A DNA stretch of 64,000 nucleotides from Natronocalculus amylovorans (GTDB taxonomy: Archaea; Halobacteriota; Halobacteria; Halobacteriales; Haloferacaceae), in NCBI RefSeq assembly GCF_023638035.1, contig NZ_JAKRVX010000001.1, positions 1 to 64,000 of the forward strand, given 5' to 3'. The stretch's first letter is position 1, and each line of letters starts with the position of its first letter. The translations under genes were made by a program, and so were the position numbers. The notes below the pieces were generated by a model. It ran no database searches, had not been told where the DNA came from, and saw only the letters and a program-made list of their open reading frames with translations. Below, one piece after another: positions 25,596-35,097 of the stretch.

Positions 25596-27419
25596 TCAGA
25601 CGTGTTCTTCGAGGAACGCAACAATCGCATCATACGCTTCGATCCGGTTCGCTAGCTTTGAGAACCCATGACCCTCGTCGTCAAAGATCAGTTTGCGAAC
25701 TGGAACATTCTGGTCTCGTGCTGCTTCAACAACCTGCTCGGCCTCTCCAACCGGCACCCGTGGATCGTTTGCCCCATGCAATACAAAGAGCGGTGCGTCG
25801 ATCGATTCCATATTGTTGATCGGTGAGATTGATTCGAGGAACGATCGGTCATCTTCAAGCGACCCATACTCGGCTTCTCGGAGCGACCGCCGCCACTCAC
25901 CCGTATTCTCAAGGAACGTTACAAAGTTTGCAATTCCGACGATGTCTATTCCGGCAGCCCAGAATTCTGGATATTCCGTCAGTGCTGAAAGTACCATGAA
26001 CCCACCATATGAGCCACCCATTGCCACAATCCGATCGGGATCGACAGCCGGGTGATCACAGAGCCATTCAACTGCGGACTTGATGTCCGCAACAGCGTCC
26101 ATCCGTTTCTCAACATCATCGAGCCCAGCGTACTCTTTTCCATACCCTGCGGAGCCACGGACATTCGGCTCAAACACACCATAGCCCTGTTGGAGTAAGA
26201 ACTGCTTGACCGGGCTAAATGATGGCCGACGTTGGCTTTCGGGGCCACCGTGGATATCGACAATAACTGGTATCTCACCGCTCCCTGTATCCGACTCTGG
26301 AAGCGAAAAGAAGCCTGGAATCCGTCGATCGTCAAACGTCGGATACCGAACAAGCTCTGGATCAACAAACGTCTCGGATGGAATGCCTGCAGTTGCAGCA
26401 TCTGTCCATTGGGTTGACTCACCGGTCTCTACGTCAATCACATAGACGTTGGTGTTCTGCGTACTGGCCGTCACAGTGACAGCAAACTCCTCAGCATCCG
26501 GCCCGAACGAGACACCGCCAACAACACCGTTTGGGAGCTGCGGTTCTGTGGTTGTATCGATTGAATCCGGACCGGTAAATTTGCCAACAGTCAATTCGCC
26601 GTAGCCGTCAACATTTGTGGAGTAGACAACACGACTTGTGTCTGTGTCGATCGCCACACCGTTGACATTCCAGTCTGTCTCAGGAACTGCACCATCCGTC
26701 TCAACGGCTGCAAACGATTCATCTTTGAGATCGATCCGCTCGAGCCGGAGGGTATCGGTCTCTCGATCGGCACAAAGGTAGATCGACTCACCATCAGGTC
26801 CCCACTCAGGGCTCCGATACCGCACGTTCCCTTCGTGTGGTGTTACGTGCGTTAGCTCGCTGGTTTCAAGATTGAACACCGAAAGGTCCTGATCGAAGTT
26901 TGAGTAGGATTGAATGACAAGGAGCTTTTTGTCGTCCGGACTCCAGCCCCCAAGTGTCAGCCAACCATCGCCCTCAAAAACTACCTCTGCATCGCCTCCA
27001 GTCGCATCCCGGTCTTGGACGTATATATCGAATACTTGCGTGTCGCGTCTATTTGATGTGAACGCAAATCGCTCGCCATCGTGGGACCAGCCACCCCAGC
27101 GGTGTTTCGCTCCCGGACGCTGTGTGAGGTTGGTTATGCTACCGCTCTCGGTTTCGACACGATATAGCTGTGCTCGCTCATTGCCTCCGTCATCCATACC
27201 AAAGATGATTTCTGGACGCGTCGGAGAGTATCGAGCAAACGTCACTCGCTCGTCATAGAAGGTGTGTTGTTGCGGCCACTGTCCTGCACCGTCAACCGAC
27301 CAGAGTTGGCCAGTACCTGTTGTATTCATTAAAAATGCAAGTCGATCGCCATCGGGAGAGAAGTTTGCCCCGTACGCGCTTCGGATATTGAGATAGCGTT
27401 CAATGTCGTAGTCGGACAT
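25596..27419 (-). CDS. S9-family prolyl-oligopeptidase-like peptidase
   Basis: A 607-residue serine peptidase of the acylaminoacyl/dipeptidyl type. A seven-bladed beta-propeller (about 1-340, with repeated SPDG/GPD-type turns) precedes an alpha/beta hydrolase domain. The triad is Ser in GGSYGGFM, Asp in GANDPRVP and His in DEGHGFS. No signal peptide is present, so it is likely cytosolic and acts on short peptides. It is divergent from a glycosyltransferase gene. Confidence 0.94.
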   Translation of the reverse strand: MSDYDIERYLNIRSAYGANFSPDGDRLAFLMNTTGTGQLWSVDGAGQWPQQHTFYDERVTFARYSPTRPEIIFGMDDGGNERAQLYRVETESGSITNLTQRPGAKHRWGGWSHDGERFAFTSNRRDTQVFDIYVQDRDATGGDAEVVFEGDGWLTLGGWSPDDKKLLVIQSYSNFDQDLSVFNLETSELTHVTPHEGNVRYRSPEWGPDGESIYLCADRETDTLRLERIDLKDESFAAVETDGAVPETDWNVNGVAIDTDTSRVVYSTNVDGYGELTVGKFTGPDSIDTTTEPQLPNGVVGGVSFGPDAEEFAVTVTASTQNTNVYVIDVETGESTQWTDAATAGIPSETFVDPELVRYPTFDDRRIPGFFSLPESDTGSGEIPVIVDIHGGPESQRRPSFSPVKQFLLQQGYGVFEPNVRGSAGYGKEYAGLDDVEKRMDAVADIKSAVEWLCDHPAVDPDRIVAMGGSYGGFMVLSALTEYPEFWAAGIDIVGIANFVTFLENTGEWRRSLREAEYGSLEDDRSFLESISPINNMESIDAPLFVLHGANDPRVPVGEAEQVVEAARDQNVPVRKLIFDDEGHGFSKLANRIEAYDAIVAFLEEHV

Positions 27420-27515
27420 ATCTATCTCTCAGCGCGGGCCGGCAAACAGTTTGGGGTCGTCGATGAGCAGCGCAGAATGTGTGGGTTTTTCATGGATTAG
27501 TTCGTCCCACAGTGT

Positions 27516-28589
27516 ATGCGTGTTACGTTCGTGTCGATGGAGACGCCACACCGACGTGACATGCCTGCAATTGTCCGGCTGAGTAGACTTGCACGGACAC
27601 TGGCAGCTGACGGTCACGAAATTACGATCTGCTGCACTAAATGGTGGGAAGGAGAGCATAAAACGTTCGAACAGCACGATATCGAGTATCGTGCAGTGAC
27701 GGACACCCCTTCCACGCGATCGTTCGCCGCCAAACTACCGTTCGTGCTGCGAAAGTGTAATTCGGACGTTATTCATCTACTCAACAGCCCCCCAGCACTC
27801 GTTCGTGCTGCACGTGCAGCAACAACGTTTCGCCGAACACCGATCGTCGTTGATTGGTGGTCAGACGTTGACGGCGACTCAGCACGTAGCTATGAGAAGG
27901 CTGTTCGATCGAGCGATCGAGTCGTTGTTCCCTCTCGGTTTATTGAAACGATGGTCCGCGAGCATGGCGCAGCCGAATCGACGGTACAGGTCATCCCGGA
28001 AGGAGTGAAGATGGATCTAATCCGCGAGGTTGAGCCCAAAGACGGGATTGATATGGTGTACAGCCGCCGGCTAGATGAGCATGCGAACGTTGAGACGTTC
28101 CTACTTGCGCTTGCAGAGCTCCGTAATCGAGGCTGGAATGCGGTGGTTATTGGGGATGGACCCACCCGGCAGGACGCAGAGCGGACCGCACGTGACCTCC
28201 GAATTGATGACAAAGTCCGATTTGTTGGGGACCTTCCGATCCGCGATCGGGTCTCACTGTTCAAAGGCGCACATGTGTTTGCACAGACTGCGGAGTTTGA
28301 GCCATTTGCATCGGAGCTCTTGTGGGCGCTTGCCTGTGGCTGTGTTGGCATCGTTGAGTACCAAGTTGGGTCGAGTGCGCACGAGCTCGTCGAAGGAAAA
28401 TCAAAGTTGGAGGGGACACGTGGCCGCCTCGTTACCTCGCCACAGGAGTTAGCCGAAGAGGTCGTCGCCACGCGATCGCTCAGCAGAATGAAGGTAGATA
28501 ACGCGTACGATGCTTACAGCTACGATACGGTTGTAGATGACTACCTTGCAGTTTATGAGTCTGCGACTCAAGCAACCGGTCTATTCTAA
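27516..28589 (+). CDS. family 4 glycosyltransferase
   Basis: A 357-residue GT-B enzyme. The N-terminal Rossmann half has ARTLAADGHEITICCT, and the C-terminal half has VIPEGVKMD, VIGDGPTRQDAERTA, FVGDLPIRDRVSLFKGAHVF and the donor-binding EFEPFASELLWALACG (E-x7-E). The product might be a surface polysaccharide, glycolipid or glycoprotein sugar. No other glycan genes are adjacent, so the acceptor cannot be inferred. Confidence 0.9.
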   Translation: MRVTFVSMETPHRRDMPAIVRLSRLARTLAADGHEITICCTKWWEGEHKTFEQHDIEYRAVTDTPSTRSFAAKLPFVLRKCNSDVIHLLNSPPALVRAARAATTFRRTPIVVDWWSDVDGDSARSYEKAVRSSDRVVVPSRFIETMVREHGAAESTVQVIPEGVKMDLIREVEPKDGIDMVYSRRLDEHANVETFLLALAELRNRGWNAVVIGDGPTRQDAERTARDLRIDDKVRFVGDLPIRDRVSLFKGAHVFAQTAEFEPFASELLWALACGCVGIVEYQVGSSAHELVEGKSKLEGTRGRLVTSPQELAEEVVATRSLSRMKVDNAYDAYSYDTVVDDYLAVYESATQATGLF

Positions 28590-28604
28590 AAAATTGTTCT
28601 GGGG

Positions 28605-29249
28605 TTATGCGCTATCTTCGTAGTCGCCACCGTACTTCATGAAGAAGAACGTAAACCCAAGCGTCGAAAGCAGCGCAACTACGGTTGCGACACTAAGTGT
28701 GAGTGCTGAATCCGGAACTGGAGGTGGGCCGCCAGCACCGCCACCGCCACCGCCGGATTCGACGGTGTCCACGTCGTCACCGACTGCAATCCCACCAAAC
28801 ATGTTCACAGAAATGTGTGGAACACAGTCGTAGTTAGTGATCCCTTCGTGCTCTTCTGTTACTTCGAACTCGTAGGTGTATCCCTCCTCATCTACCGGAT
28901 CGCCACTATCGAGGTCATCTGCTGCAGGCCCATCATCACCAACGACGTTGTGTGCACCACCTGCACCAGTCCACTCGAATGTGATTGTTGTGCCTGGGTC
29001 TACCCAAAGCCCTGTTGGGTCGAATGCAAGCCCATCATCACCTGCACCAACCTGTACGGTGACCTCTTCTTCACCGCGGGCATCTTCGAACGAACTCACG
29101 TTTGCGTCATTGAACCATCCTCCCCAATCTGGCTCTTCGGACTGTGCGGCGGCGCTTCCTGATGCGCCAGCAGCTACAGCACCGGCGGCTGCTGCTCCGG
29201 TTGCCGTGCGGAGAAATCCGCGACGGGAAACGTCTGCACTATCACTCAT
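28605..29249 (-). CDS. hcp: halocyanin-domain blue copper protein, Tat-exported and membrane-anchored
   Basis: A 214-residue exported electron carrier. A twin-arginine signal (SRRGFLRTATG) opens the protein. The cupredoxin domain carries type-1 copper ligands H100 (GGAHNVV), C142, H145 and M150 (CVPHISVNM). A Gly/Pro-rich linker and a C-terminal helix (SVATVVALLSTLGFTFFFM) then anchor it outside the membrane. No terminal oxidase gene sits next to it here; membrane-anchored halocyanins usually serve respiratory chains. It faces the glycosyltransferase gene convergently. Confidence 0.94.
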   Translation of the reverse strand: MSDSADVSRRGFLRTATGAAAAGAVAAGASGSAAAQSEEPDWGGWFNDANVSSFEDARGEEEVTVQVGAGDDGLAFDPTGLWVDPGTTITFEWTGAGGAHNVVGDDGPAADDLDSGDPVDEEGYTYEFEVTEEHEGITNYDCVPHISVNMFGGIAVGDDVDTVESGGGGGGAGGPPPVPDSALTLSVATVVALLSTLGFTFFFMKYGGDYEDSA

Positions 29250-29319
29250 ACATCCCGCTTAGAGGTGGGTGGTAGTGAATACTTTGGTTCCGATCGACAG
29301 CGACTGACCGCTCCTGTCG

Positions 29320-30375
29320 TCACAACATATAGTCGTGCGTGCCGGTTTCCGTCGCTAAGAACGCCGAAAGCAGGTCGATCGTCGCGGCAATATCGTCACA
29401 GTTGGCAGTTTCGGTCACTGTGTGAAGGTATCGGGTTGGAATCGAGATTGCGCCAACCGGCTTTGCACCATGTGTGTTTTGGAAACCGGCAGTATCGGTT
29501 CCACCAGCAGGGAGTACCTCTAACTGATAGTTGATCTGCTCGTCTTCAGCGACTGTTTTCAGGCGTTTGTGTACTTTTGGACTCGTAATCACCGAGGAGT
29601 CTTTGAGTTTAATCGCAGTGCCCTCACCAAGCTTTGTGACTGCGTCTGCCTCACTCCCGATTATTGGAACATCGTTTGCGACCGTCACGTCAAGGGCGAT
29701 CGCAAGATCCGGGTCAATGTCAACCCCAAGCGCGGTTGCACCACGGAGACCAACCTCCTCTTGGACGGTTGCAGCAAAGTGGATTGTCACCGCAGGATCT
29801 TCGATCCGTTTTGCGGCTTCCAGCATCGAAAAGAGACAGACACGATCGTCAAGCGCCTTTCCAGTCACACAGTCTCCCATCTCAACAGTCGTCTGCTCGA
29901 GCGTCGCAAGATCGCCAACGGAGACCAGCTCGGAGACTGCATCGCCATCACGACCAATGTCGACATATACATTTTTCACCTCATCTTTCTTTGATTGCTG
30001 TTCTTCAGTGAGTGTGTGCGGGGGGACCGACCCAATGACACCTGTGAGGTCGCCATCATCAGTGTGGATTGTCACACGCTGTGCACGAAGGACGCGAGCG
30101 TCAAATCCACCTAATGGGTCAAGTTGAACAAACCCATCATCTGTCACGTGTCGAACCATGAACCCAATCTCGTCCATGTGTGCAGCGATCGCAACACTAT
30201 ACTCGGAGTCACCGTGAATGGTTCCGATAACGTTACCCATTGCGTCAGTCCGAACCTCATCAACGGCATCAGCAAATTCTCGCTGGACGATTGCTCGTAC
30301 ATCGTCCTCGTATCCAGGCACACCACAGGCTTCTGTTAGCTCAACAAGGAGGTCAAAATCAAAATCCATCGTCAT
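29320..30375 (-). CDS. M42-family aminopeptidase
   Basis: A 351-residue dinuclear metallopeptidase of the TET/endoglucanase-like family that forms tetrahedral shells and trims peptides from the proteasome. Ligands appear in AAHMDEIGF, DDRVCLF, QEEVGLRGA, LDVTVAND and a C-terminal YLHTVTE. The start is placed at an ATG (MTMDFDFD); a further GTG four codons upstream is less likely. Length is normal. Confidence 0.93.
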   Translation of the reverse strand: MTMDFDFDLLVELTEACGVPGYEDDVRAIVQREFADAVDEVRTDAMGNVIGTIHGDSEYSVAIAAHMDEIGFMVRHVTDDGFVQLDPLGGFDARVLRAQRVTIHTDDGDLTGVIGSVPPHTLTEEQQSKKDEVKNVYVDIGRDGDAVSELVSVGDLATLEQTTVEMGDCVTGKALDDRVCLFSMLEAAKRIEDPAVTIHFAATVQEEVGLRGATALGVDIDPDLAIALDVTVANDVPIIGSEADAVTKLGEGTAIKLKDSSVITSPKVHKRLKTVAEDEQINYQLEVLPAGGTDTAGFQNTHGAKPVGAISIPTRYLHTVTETANCDDIAATIDLLSAFLATETGTHDYML

Positions 30376-30495
30376 ACTATCGACCACCAGTGGAACCGGT
30401 AAAAAGACTCAGTTTGCGGAGACGTAGATGAAAACTAACACACAGTTTAGTGTGGTTCCGGAACGTTTTTGGCCCTGATCTGTTCATGTGAAAGT

Positions 30496-30753
30496 ATGGC
30501 AGATGTAGAAGCGGAACTCCGCGAGCAGTTTACAGACGCATTTAAAGGTGCAAGCTACCCAGTCAACAACCAGATGGATCTGGTCCCTGCGCTCCCAAAC
30601 GGACCTGGTACAAAATTCCAAGCAGGTGATGTCACGCTGACCGCGATGGAGATGGCAGCAAAGCTCGGTGGTCATCAAGAGTTCCCATATGAAGATGTTG
30701 AGTCGCTTGTCGACGATGTGATTGCAGGCTTGAAAGCAGAAGACGTTCTGTAA
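30496..30753 (+). CDS. MTH865-family small protein
   Basis: An 85-residue protein starting MADVEAELREQ. It contains QMDLVPALPNGPGTKF and a C-terminal FPYEDVESLVDDVIAGL, the pattern of the MTH865 family of EF-hand-like archaeal proteins. No function is established. The start agrees with homologues; the ten codons before it are Cys-rich and atypical. It precedes the J-domain gene on the same strand. Confidence 0.85.
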   Translation: MADVEAELREQFTDAFKGASYPVNNQMDLVPALPNGPGTKFQAGDVTLTAMEMAAKLGGHQEFPYEDVESLVDDVIAGLKAEDVL

Positions 30754-30829
30754 GATCGAACACAAGATTTTATTTTCGATTTCGACCAGTGTCGAGAAGT
30801 TCTTAATGTCTCATCCCCAATGGTGACTT

Positions 30830-31435
30830 GTGCCGTTAGAGTCTCTGTCGGCGCTTCCAGCGTGGTTGATATTCGGAGTTGTTGGTGGTCTTGGAGCCTC
30901 TGCCTTGGTTGGCGGGGTGTTTTATTTTGGAGACCGACTCTTTCCACCAGCCGAGCAAACACATTCATACAGCTATGACGGAACTGCACGTCGTCGAGAT
31001 GAAATCCGTGAGTATCTCCGGCTGATCGACGAACCATTTAAAGAGAACCAGCTGATCAACGGAAATCAGGTTGCGTTCTATCTTCCACCGCGTGATGTTG
31101 CAATTACGTTTAATGTCGCTTCGTACTTCGGATTACAGTCGACAGATACCTACGTAATTCTCTGTGAGCATGAGATGCCCGGGCATCAGATCGGTCGACG
31201 ACTCCCATTCGAGGTTCCAACAGTTACTGTCAGGCCACCGAGTGGGAATGAAGTCGAGGCCGCCTTTGATCAGTTGGGTATCGACCAATCTGCAACTGAA
31301 GCAGAAATCAAGAAAGCCTACAGAGGCTTGGTCAAGGAAGTTCACCCTGACCAAGGTGGGACTCAGGCAGAATTCACACAGGTACAAGAAGCGTATACAA
31401 CCGCGCTCAACCACGCCGAGCCAGCGACTGCATAA
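30830..31435 (+). CDS. membrane-anchored protein with C-terminal J domain
   Basis: A 201-residue protein with a GTG start. Residues 12-35 form a membrane helix, a central region (about 50-135) has a fold I do not recognise, and the J domain is last, with the HPD motif at 172-174. Canonical DnaJ has the J domain first. Here it should recruit DnaK to the cytosolic face of the membrane. A CTTAATG box A about 27 bases upstream supports a leaderless start. Confidence 0.85.
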   Translation: MPLESLSALPAWLIFGVVGGLGASALVGGVFYFGDRLFPPAEQTHSYSYDGTARRRDEIREYLRLIDEPFKENQLINGNQVAFYLPPRDVAITFNVASYFGLQSTDTYVILCEHEMPGHQIGRRLPFEVPTVTVRPPSGNEVEAAFDQLGIDQSATEAEIKKAYRGLVKEVHPDQGGTQAEFTQVQEAYTTALNHAEPATA

Positions 31436-31456
31436 CAGTACAACAGCACCGATTAA

Positions 31457-32257
31457 TCAAGCAACCTGTGCTCTATCGCCCATTCCAAGCAGGTCATATG
31501 TGATATCGTTGTCTCGCAATGCATCCGTAACTCGACCAATTGCGTCGCTCGTTGCCACAACCACAACAGTCATGCCTCGAGCAGCGGCCTCTGCGGCGAC
31601 AGAGCCGGCAGCGGTGGTGACTGCTGGCTCATTGTCGATCGATCGGAGCGAGACAACTGCCTCAACACCAGCGGCAACAAGTAGATCCGCATCCTCACAG
31701 AGGACACGTAGCTTCGCTTGATCAATCTCACGGCTCCCGCCCGCCCGTGCAGCTGGCACCTGAACAACGGTCACAACACCGGGTTCCATCTCAATGACGC
31801 CTTCAAACCCAGTTACGCTCACATCTGTTCCAGCAGCGGCAGCTGTTGTCGCGGTGCCTGTCGCAGGCCCATAATCGCCGGGTGTGGCCCGTAACAGCCC
31901 GCCATCGATCGAGAGGGTTACCACATCCCCTGGCTCAATATTATCGGTTGCGATCGCAGCGTCCTCTTGAACGTCACCTAAAATATCCGCAGTTACGTGA
32001 TCCGCGTACCGGCGGAGAGATTTAGCCTCCTGGAACAGCCAATCAACACCCTCTTTTGTGACTCGATATCTTGATCGCCCATCCTTGGTCACTAGCCCAT
32101 CTTCAACGAGTGCACGGATGTATTCGCTAACTGCTTGGCTTGTGACGCCAACAGCCGACGCAATCTCTCCTTGACTCACCGCTGGCTGGCGATCGGCAAT
32201 CTCGACAAGTACCCGAAATCGAGTTGCTGTACGTTTGTCTGAGAGGGCGTCACTCAT
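31457..32257 (-). CDS. winged-helix (MarR-like) transcription regulator with C-terminal sensor-like domain
   Basis: This 266-residue protein has an N-terminal winged helix (QGEIASAVGVTSQAVSEYIRAL, recognition helix about 34-52) with a wing of the DGRSRYRVT form. A small-molecule-binding-like C-terminal domain (about 115-266), rich in Ala, Val and Gly, follows and contains VAAGVEAVVSLRSID. The ligand is unknown. Its own gene is preceded by an AT-rich stretch (ATATATAAAG, about 32278-32288). It is convergent with the J-domain gene. Confidence 0.8.
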   Translation of the reverse strand: MSDALSDKRTATRFRVLVEIADRQPAVSQGEIASAVGVTSQAVSEYIRALVEDGLVTKDGRSRYRVTKEGVDWLFQEAKSLRRYADHVTADILGDVQEDAAIATDNIEPGDVVTLSIDGGLLRATPGDYGPATGTATTAAAAGTDVSVTGFEGVIEMEPGVVTVVQVPAARAGGSREIDQAKLRVLCEDADLLVAAGVEAVVSLRSIDNEPAVTTAAGSVAAEAAARGMTVVVVATSDAIGRVTDALRDNDITYDLLGMGDRAQVA

Positions 32258-32355
32258 ACCATCTATTCCACCTGCGAAATATATAAAGCCCGGGAGGATG
32301 GTCGACGACGAAGTTGGCAGTACTGTTTTTCACTATTGACAGAGAATGGTACACT

Positions 32356-33054
32356 GTGCAAGACGTGTCGTTTCGCGAGCGAGCGATCTATCTCGATTCA
32401 TTGGAGACGTTAGTCCTTTCAGACATCCATATCGGAAGAGACGAATCGTCCAGTATCGAGTTTCCGCTTGGAGAACGGACTGATCTCAAAGAGCGGCTTC
32501 AATCGCTCTGTTTGCACTTTGATCCACAGACGGTTGTGTTTGCAGGGGATATTCTCCACAGTTTTTCGGAAGCAAGCATTACCACGTCACGGATACTCTC
32601 AGACCTTGTTTCGATCGCAAGCGAAGGCGATCGGACCACAATATTGCTCGAAGGAAACCATGATGGCCTACTTGAGACTGTGTGGGATGGATCAATCCAG
32701 CGCGCGGTTCACTTTGATGATGGAACAGTCGTTACTCATGGGGATATTATCCCGGAGTTGGATCGCCCCGGATCTCGATATATCGTTGGACACGATCATC
32801 CTGCAATTAGCATCGAAGGTGTGAGGCGGCCCTGCTATTTATATGGTGAATCACAGTACCAAAAGCAGCCACTGCTGATGTTACCCGCATTTAATCGACT
32901 CTCTGCAGGTGTTGAAGTGAATCAACTACGAACAAGCGAATTTCAATCTCCATTTATCACTAATGCAGCAGCTCTTCAACCAATCGTGTATGATAAAGAG
33001 AGTCAAGAGACGCTACGATTTCCACCGTTAGCAGCGTTTCGGCGACTCCTGTGA
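32356..33054 (+). CDS. ICC-type metallophosphoesterase
   Basis: A calcineurin-like phosphoesterase of 232 residues. All five motifs are visible: LVLSDIHIG, GDILHS, EGNHDG, VTHGD and GHDHPA, which hold two metals. Archaeal ICC-like members often lie near helicases and may act on nucleotides or nucleic-acid ends. The start is uncertain: GTG at 32356 gives a normal short leader to motif I, and TTG at 32314 would add 14 hydrophobic residues. It diverges from the winged-helix regulator. Confidence 0.88.
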   Translation: MQDVSFRERAIYLDSLETLVLSDIHIGRDESSSIEFPLGERTDLKERLQSLCLHFDPQTVVFAGDILHSFSEASITTSRILSDLVSIASEGDRTTILLEGNHDGLLETVWDGSIQRAVHFDDGTVVTHGDIIPELDRPGSRYIVGHDHPAISIEGVRRPCYLYGESQYQKQPLLMLPAFNRLSAGVEVNQLRTSEFQSPFITNAAALQPIVYDKESQETLRFPPLAAFRRLL

Positions 33055-33074
33055 GTCACGGTCTGTTATGTTGT

Positions 33075-33872
33075 TCAGTCGTCGCTTCGGCCAAGCGCCT
33101 TGCGTCGCGACTCGTTGAGTGCTTCACAGACGGTTCCTTGGCCATTCACGTTGACTTTCGCCGATCGGTTTCGACGGTGGAGCTGTTCGAATATCTCAAT
33201 ACTGACCGGTTCTCCTTTTGGTGTCCGAAAGAGTGGTTCATCGTCACCTGTCAGACAGCCTTCTTCGTTCGCCATCTCAAGATATTCAGTCAACGGCTCC
33301 GTGGGTGCAGAGACTGCAAAGGAGCCATCTTGAAGATAGATATGCGTTCGATCGCCACTTGAGTCTGTGATATCGCTCGGGGTGAGCGATACAATCTGTC
33401 CGGGTGTCATTCCCGCTTTGAGTAACGCATCGACAGCATCAAATTGACGGGCAAGCCGTGCTTTGTGGTCGAGCGAGGCACGGACTGCCTCTAGCCCACC
33501 ATCTGCATCAGGAAAGACTGCTTCGAACGGCTGCCCAGTGTTGATACCGGTTGTAATCTCATCCTCGTGCATATGGTCTTGAAGGATGATCTCCGTTGTT
33601 TCAACGCCCGAAAGTGTGGACACTGCCTCGTGCGCGTCGCTTGCCATCATCCATGCGAACGCGGGTGAACACCATGCGGTTGGAAGCGTAAACCGAACTG
33701 TTACTGCCGATCGATCCGCGCTTGGTGTTGGTTCGATGACAACCTCGTCAATATAGCCGAGATCGACGATCGATTCGTCGAGTTCCGGATCAAGCACTGG
33801 GCGGAGCGCCTCTCGGATAACCGGCTGACTAACGCTTCGATCATCACGTTGATGTGAGTCTGCACCGGACAT
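33075..33872 (-). CDS. DUF59/MIP18-domain protein of the amidohydrolase module
   Basis: A 265-residue protein. The first ~100 residues form a MIP18/DUF59 domain (REALRPVLDPELDESIVDLG) with the reactive cysteine in LPTAWCSPAFAWMM; this domain assists iron-sulfur or metal insertion. The rest is a long C-terminal part with YLEMANEEGCL and a final helical stretch. It starts two bases after the amidohydrolase gene. This two-domain form is the version seen beside soluble di-iron monooxygenases in actinobacteria. Confidence 0.82.
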   Translation of the reverse strand: MSGADSHQRDDRSVSQPVIREALRPVLDPELDESIVDLGYIDEVVIEPTPSADRSAVTVRFTLPTAWCSPAFAWMMASDAHEAVSTLSGVETTEIILQDHMHEDEITTGINTGQPFEAVFPDADGGLEAVRASLDHKARLARQFDAVDALLKAGMTPGQIVSLTPSDITDSSGDRTHIYLQDGSFAVSAPTEPLTEYLEMANEEGCLTGDDEPLFRTPKGEPVSIEIFEQLHRRNRSAKVNVNGQGTVCEALNESRRKALGRSDD

Positions 33873-33874
33873 GA

Positions 33875-34942
33875 TTAGTCGTCTGCAACGGCGCCGCCGA
33901 CTGTGTTGCTGTACATCGATTCGAGTCCGTACTCAACAGAAACATCGTCATTTTGCAACTTCCGTTTCTGTTCTTCGATATCAATATCGTACAGCTCTGC
34001 AGCGTTCTCTCCGAGAATCTTTTTCTTTGTTTCGAGACCGAAATCAACACCGTACTCGGCTTCCTGTGCTGGGGTCAGCTCTGATTCAAGGAATGTTTCG
34101 ACGAGCCAATCTGGGTTCCAGAGTGCGTAGTCGCTACCGAACAGCAACCGGTCCTCACCGAGCCAAAAGAGCAGCTCGCCCATGATTTCGCCGAACTTCT
34201 CCTGTCTGTGCACAGCAAGCGGTGCTGCGACAGCGAGTCCACCGTAAACGTTTGGCTCTTGGGCGGCGATCCAACAGAAGTCATCAAGCCGTGGAAGCCC
34301 AACGTGCTCAACAACAAAGTTCAGTTCTGGGAACGTTGACGCAGCGTCATCAATGTCTGCAACATCGAATGCATCACGGTTGAGCGGGCGGATAGTTGGC
34401 CCTTTGTGTGCGTGGATGTTCTTGACACCAAGTTCGACACATTTCTCCAAGAACTCGTAGGATTCATCAGAATCGAGCCGCCATCCTTTCGATTCTCCTT
34501 TCCACTCGGCGGTGTACACTTTGACACCTTTCATATCCCGGACGTTCGCCTGCCGCTCAAGTTCCTGCATCCCTTCTTCACCATCGCGCGGATCAAACCG
34601 TCCATTGACAATAAACCGATCTGGATAGGTGTCAGCCATCTCGCCGAGCCGATCGAACGTGTTGAATCCCTCGTGGTAGAAGTCTTTCAGATGTGTCGGC
34701 TGGAAGATTCCCATGTCGACGACACCGTTTGTAAAGAAGTCGTCTTTGAGTCGATCGGCGTCGTACGCTCTGTATTCGTCGTATGTCCACTGCCGATCTT
34801 CTGGTGTAAAACCAGTGTGATAATCATAGAAGCACTCGATAAACTGCTCGCCGCCTTTTGATTTAACGTTCTCTTCACTGGCATCCCACATATGGATGTG
34901 GCCATCGATTACGAAGATGTCTTCGCCTTCATGTGAATACAT
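33875..34942 (-). CDS. amidohydrolase-2 family protein
   Basis: A 355-residue TIM-barrel metallohydrolase or decarboxylase of the amidohydrolase-2 family. IDGHIHMWD gives the HxH pair, NIHAHKGPT and VVEHVGLPR supply further histidines, and FGSDYALWNPD supplies the catalytic aspartate. Similar proteins are fixed companions of propane and acetone monooxygenases, where their role is thought to be assembly or activation rather than a known reaction. The start MYSHEGEDIF at 34942 has a TTATATGTG box A about 29 bases upstream. Confidence 0.88.
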   Translation of the reverse strand: MYSHEGEDIFVIDGHIHMWDASEENVKSKGGEQFIECFYDYHTGFTPEDRQWTYDEYRAYDADRLKDDFFTNGVVDMGIFQPTHLKDFYHEGFNTFDRLGEMADTYPDRFIVNGRFDPRDGEEGMQELERQANVRDMKGVKVYTAEWKGESKGWRLDSDESYEFLEKCVELGVKNIHAHKGPTIRPLNRDAFDVADIDDAASTFPELNFVVEHVGLPRLDDFCWIAAQEPNVYGGLAVAAPLAVHRQEKFGEIMGELLFWLGEDRLLFGSDYALWNPDWLVETFLESELTPAQEAEYGVDFGLETKKKILGENAAELYDIDIEEQKRKLQNDDVSVEYGLESMYSNTVGGAVADD

Positions 34943-34997
34943 AACATTGTTTAATGAGAACCACCCACATATAACTATCACGGTAAATTATGTTATA

Positions 34998-35027
34998 TGT
35001 CGATAATGATATTATTCCACATCGACA
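34998..35027. promoter_or_regulatory. inverted repeat in the divergent amidohydrolase/ADH promoter region
   Basis: TGTCGAT (34998-35004) and its complement ATCGACA (35021-35027) lie 16 bases apart, and ATAAT-GAT-ATTAT is nested between them. The arms are two DNA turns apart, as expected for a dimeric repressor. The element sits in the AT-rich 155-base gap that must hold both promoters. Confidence 0.5.
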
Positions 35028-35097
35028 GTTGTTAATTGGTTATGTATTATTCGCAACAAGTGTTTAGTGCAAATACAACGCATTTTATCACTGTATC

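Noticed and set aside
27429-27677. 82-residue minus-strand frame before the glycosyltransferase
   Set aside because: It overlaps the start of the glycosyltransferase antisense and has no domain or promoter support.
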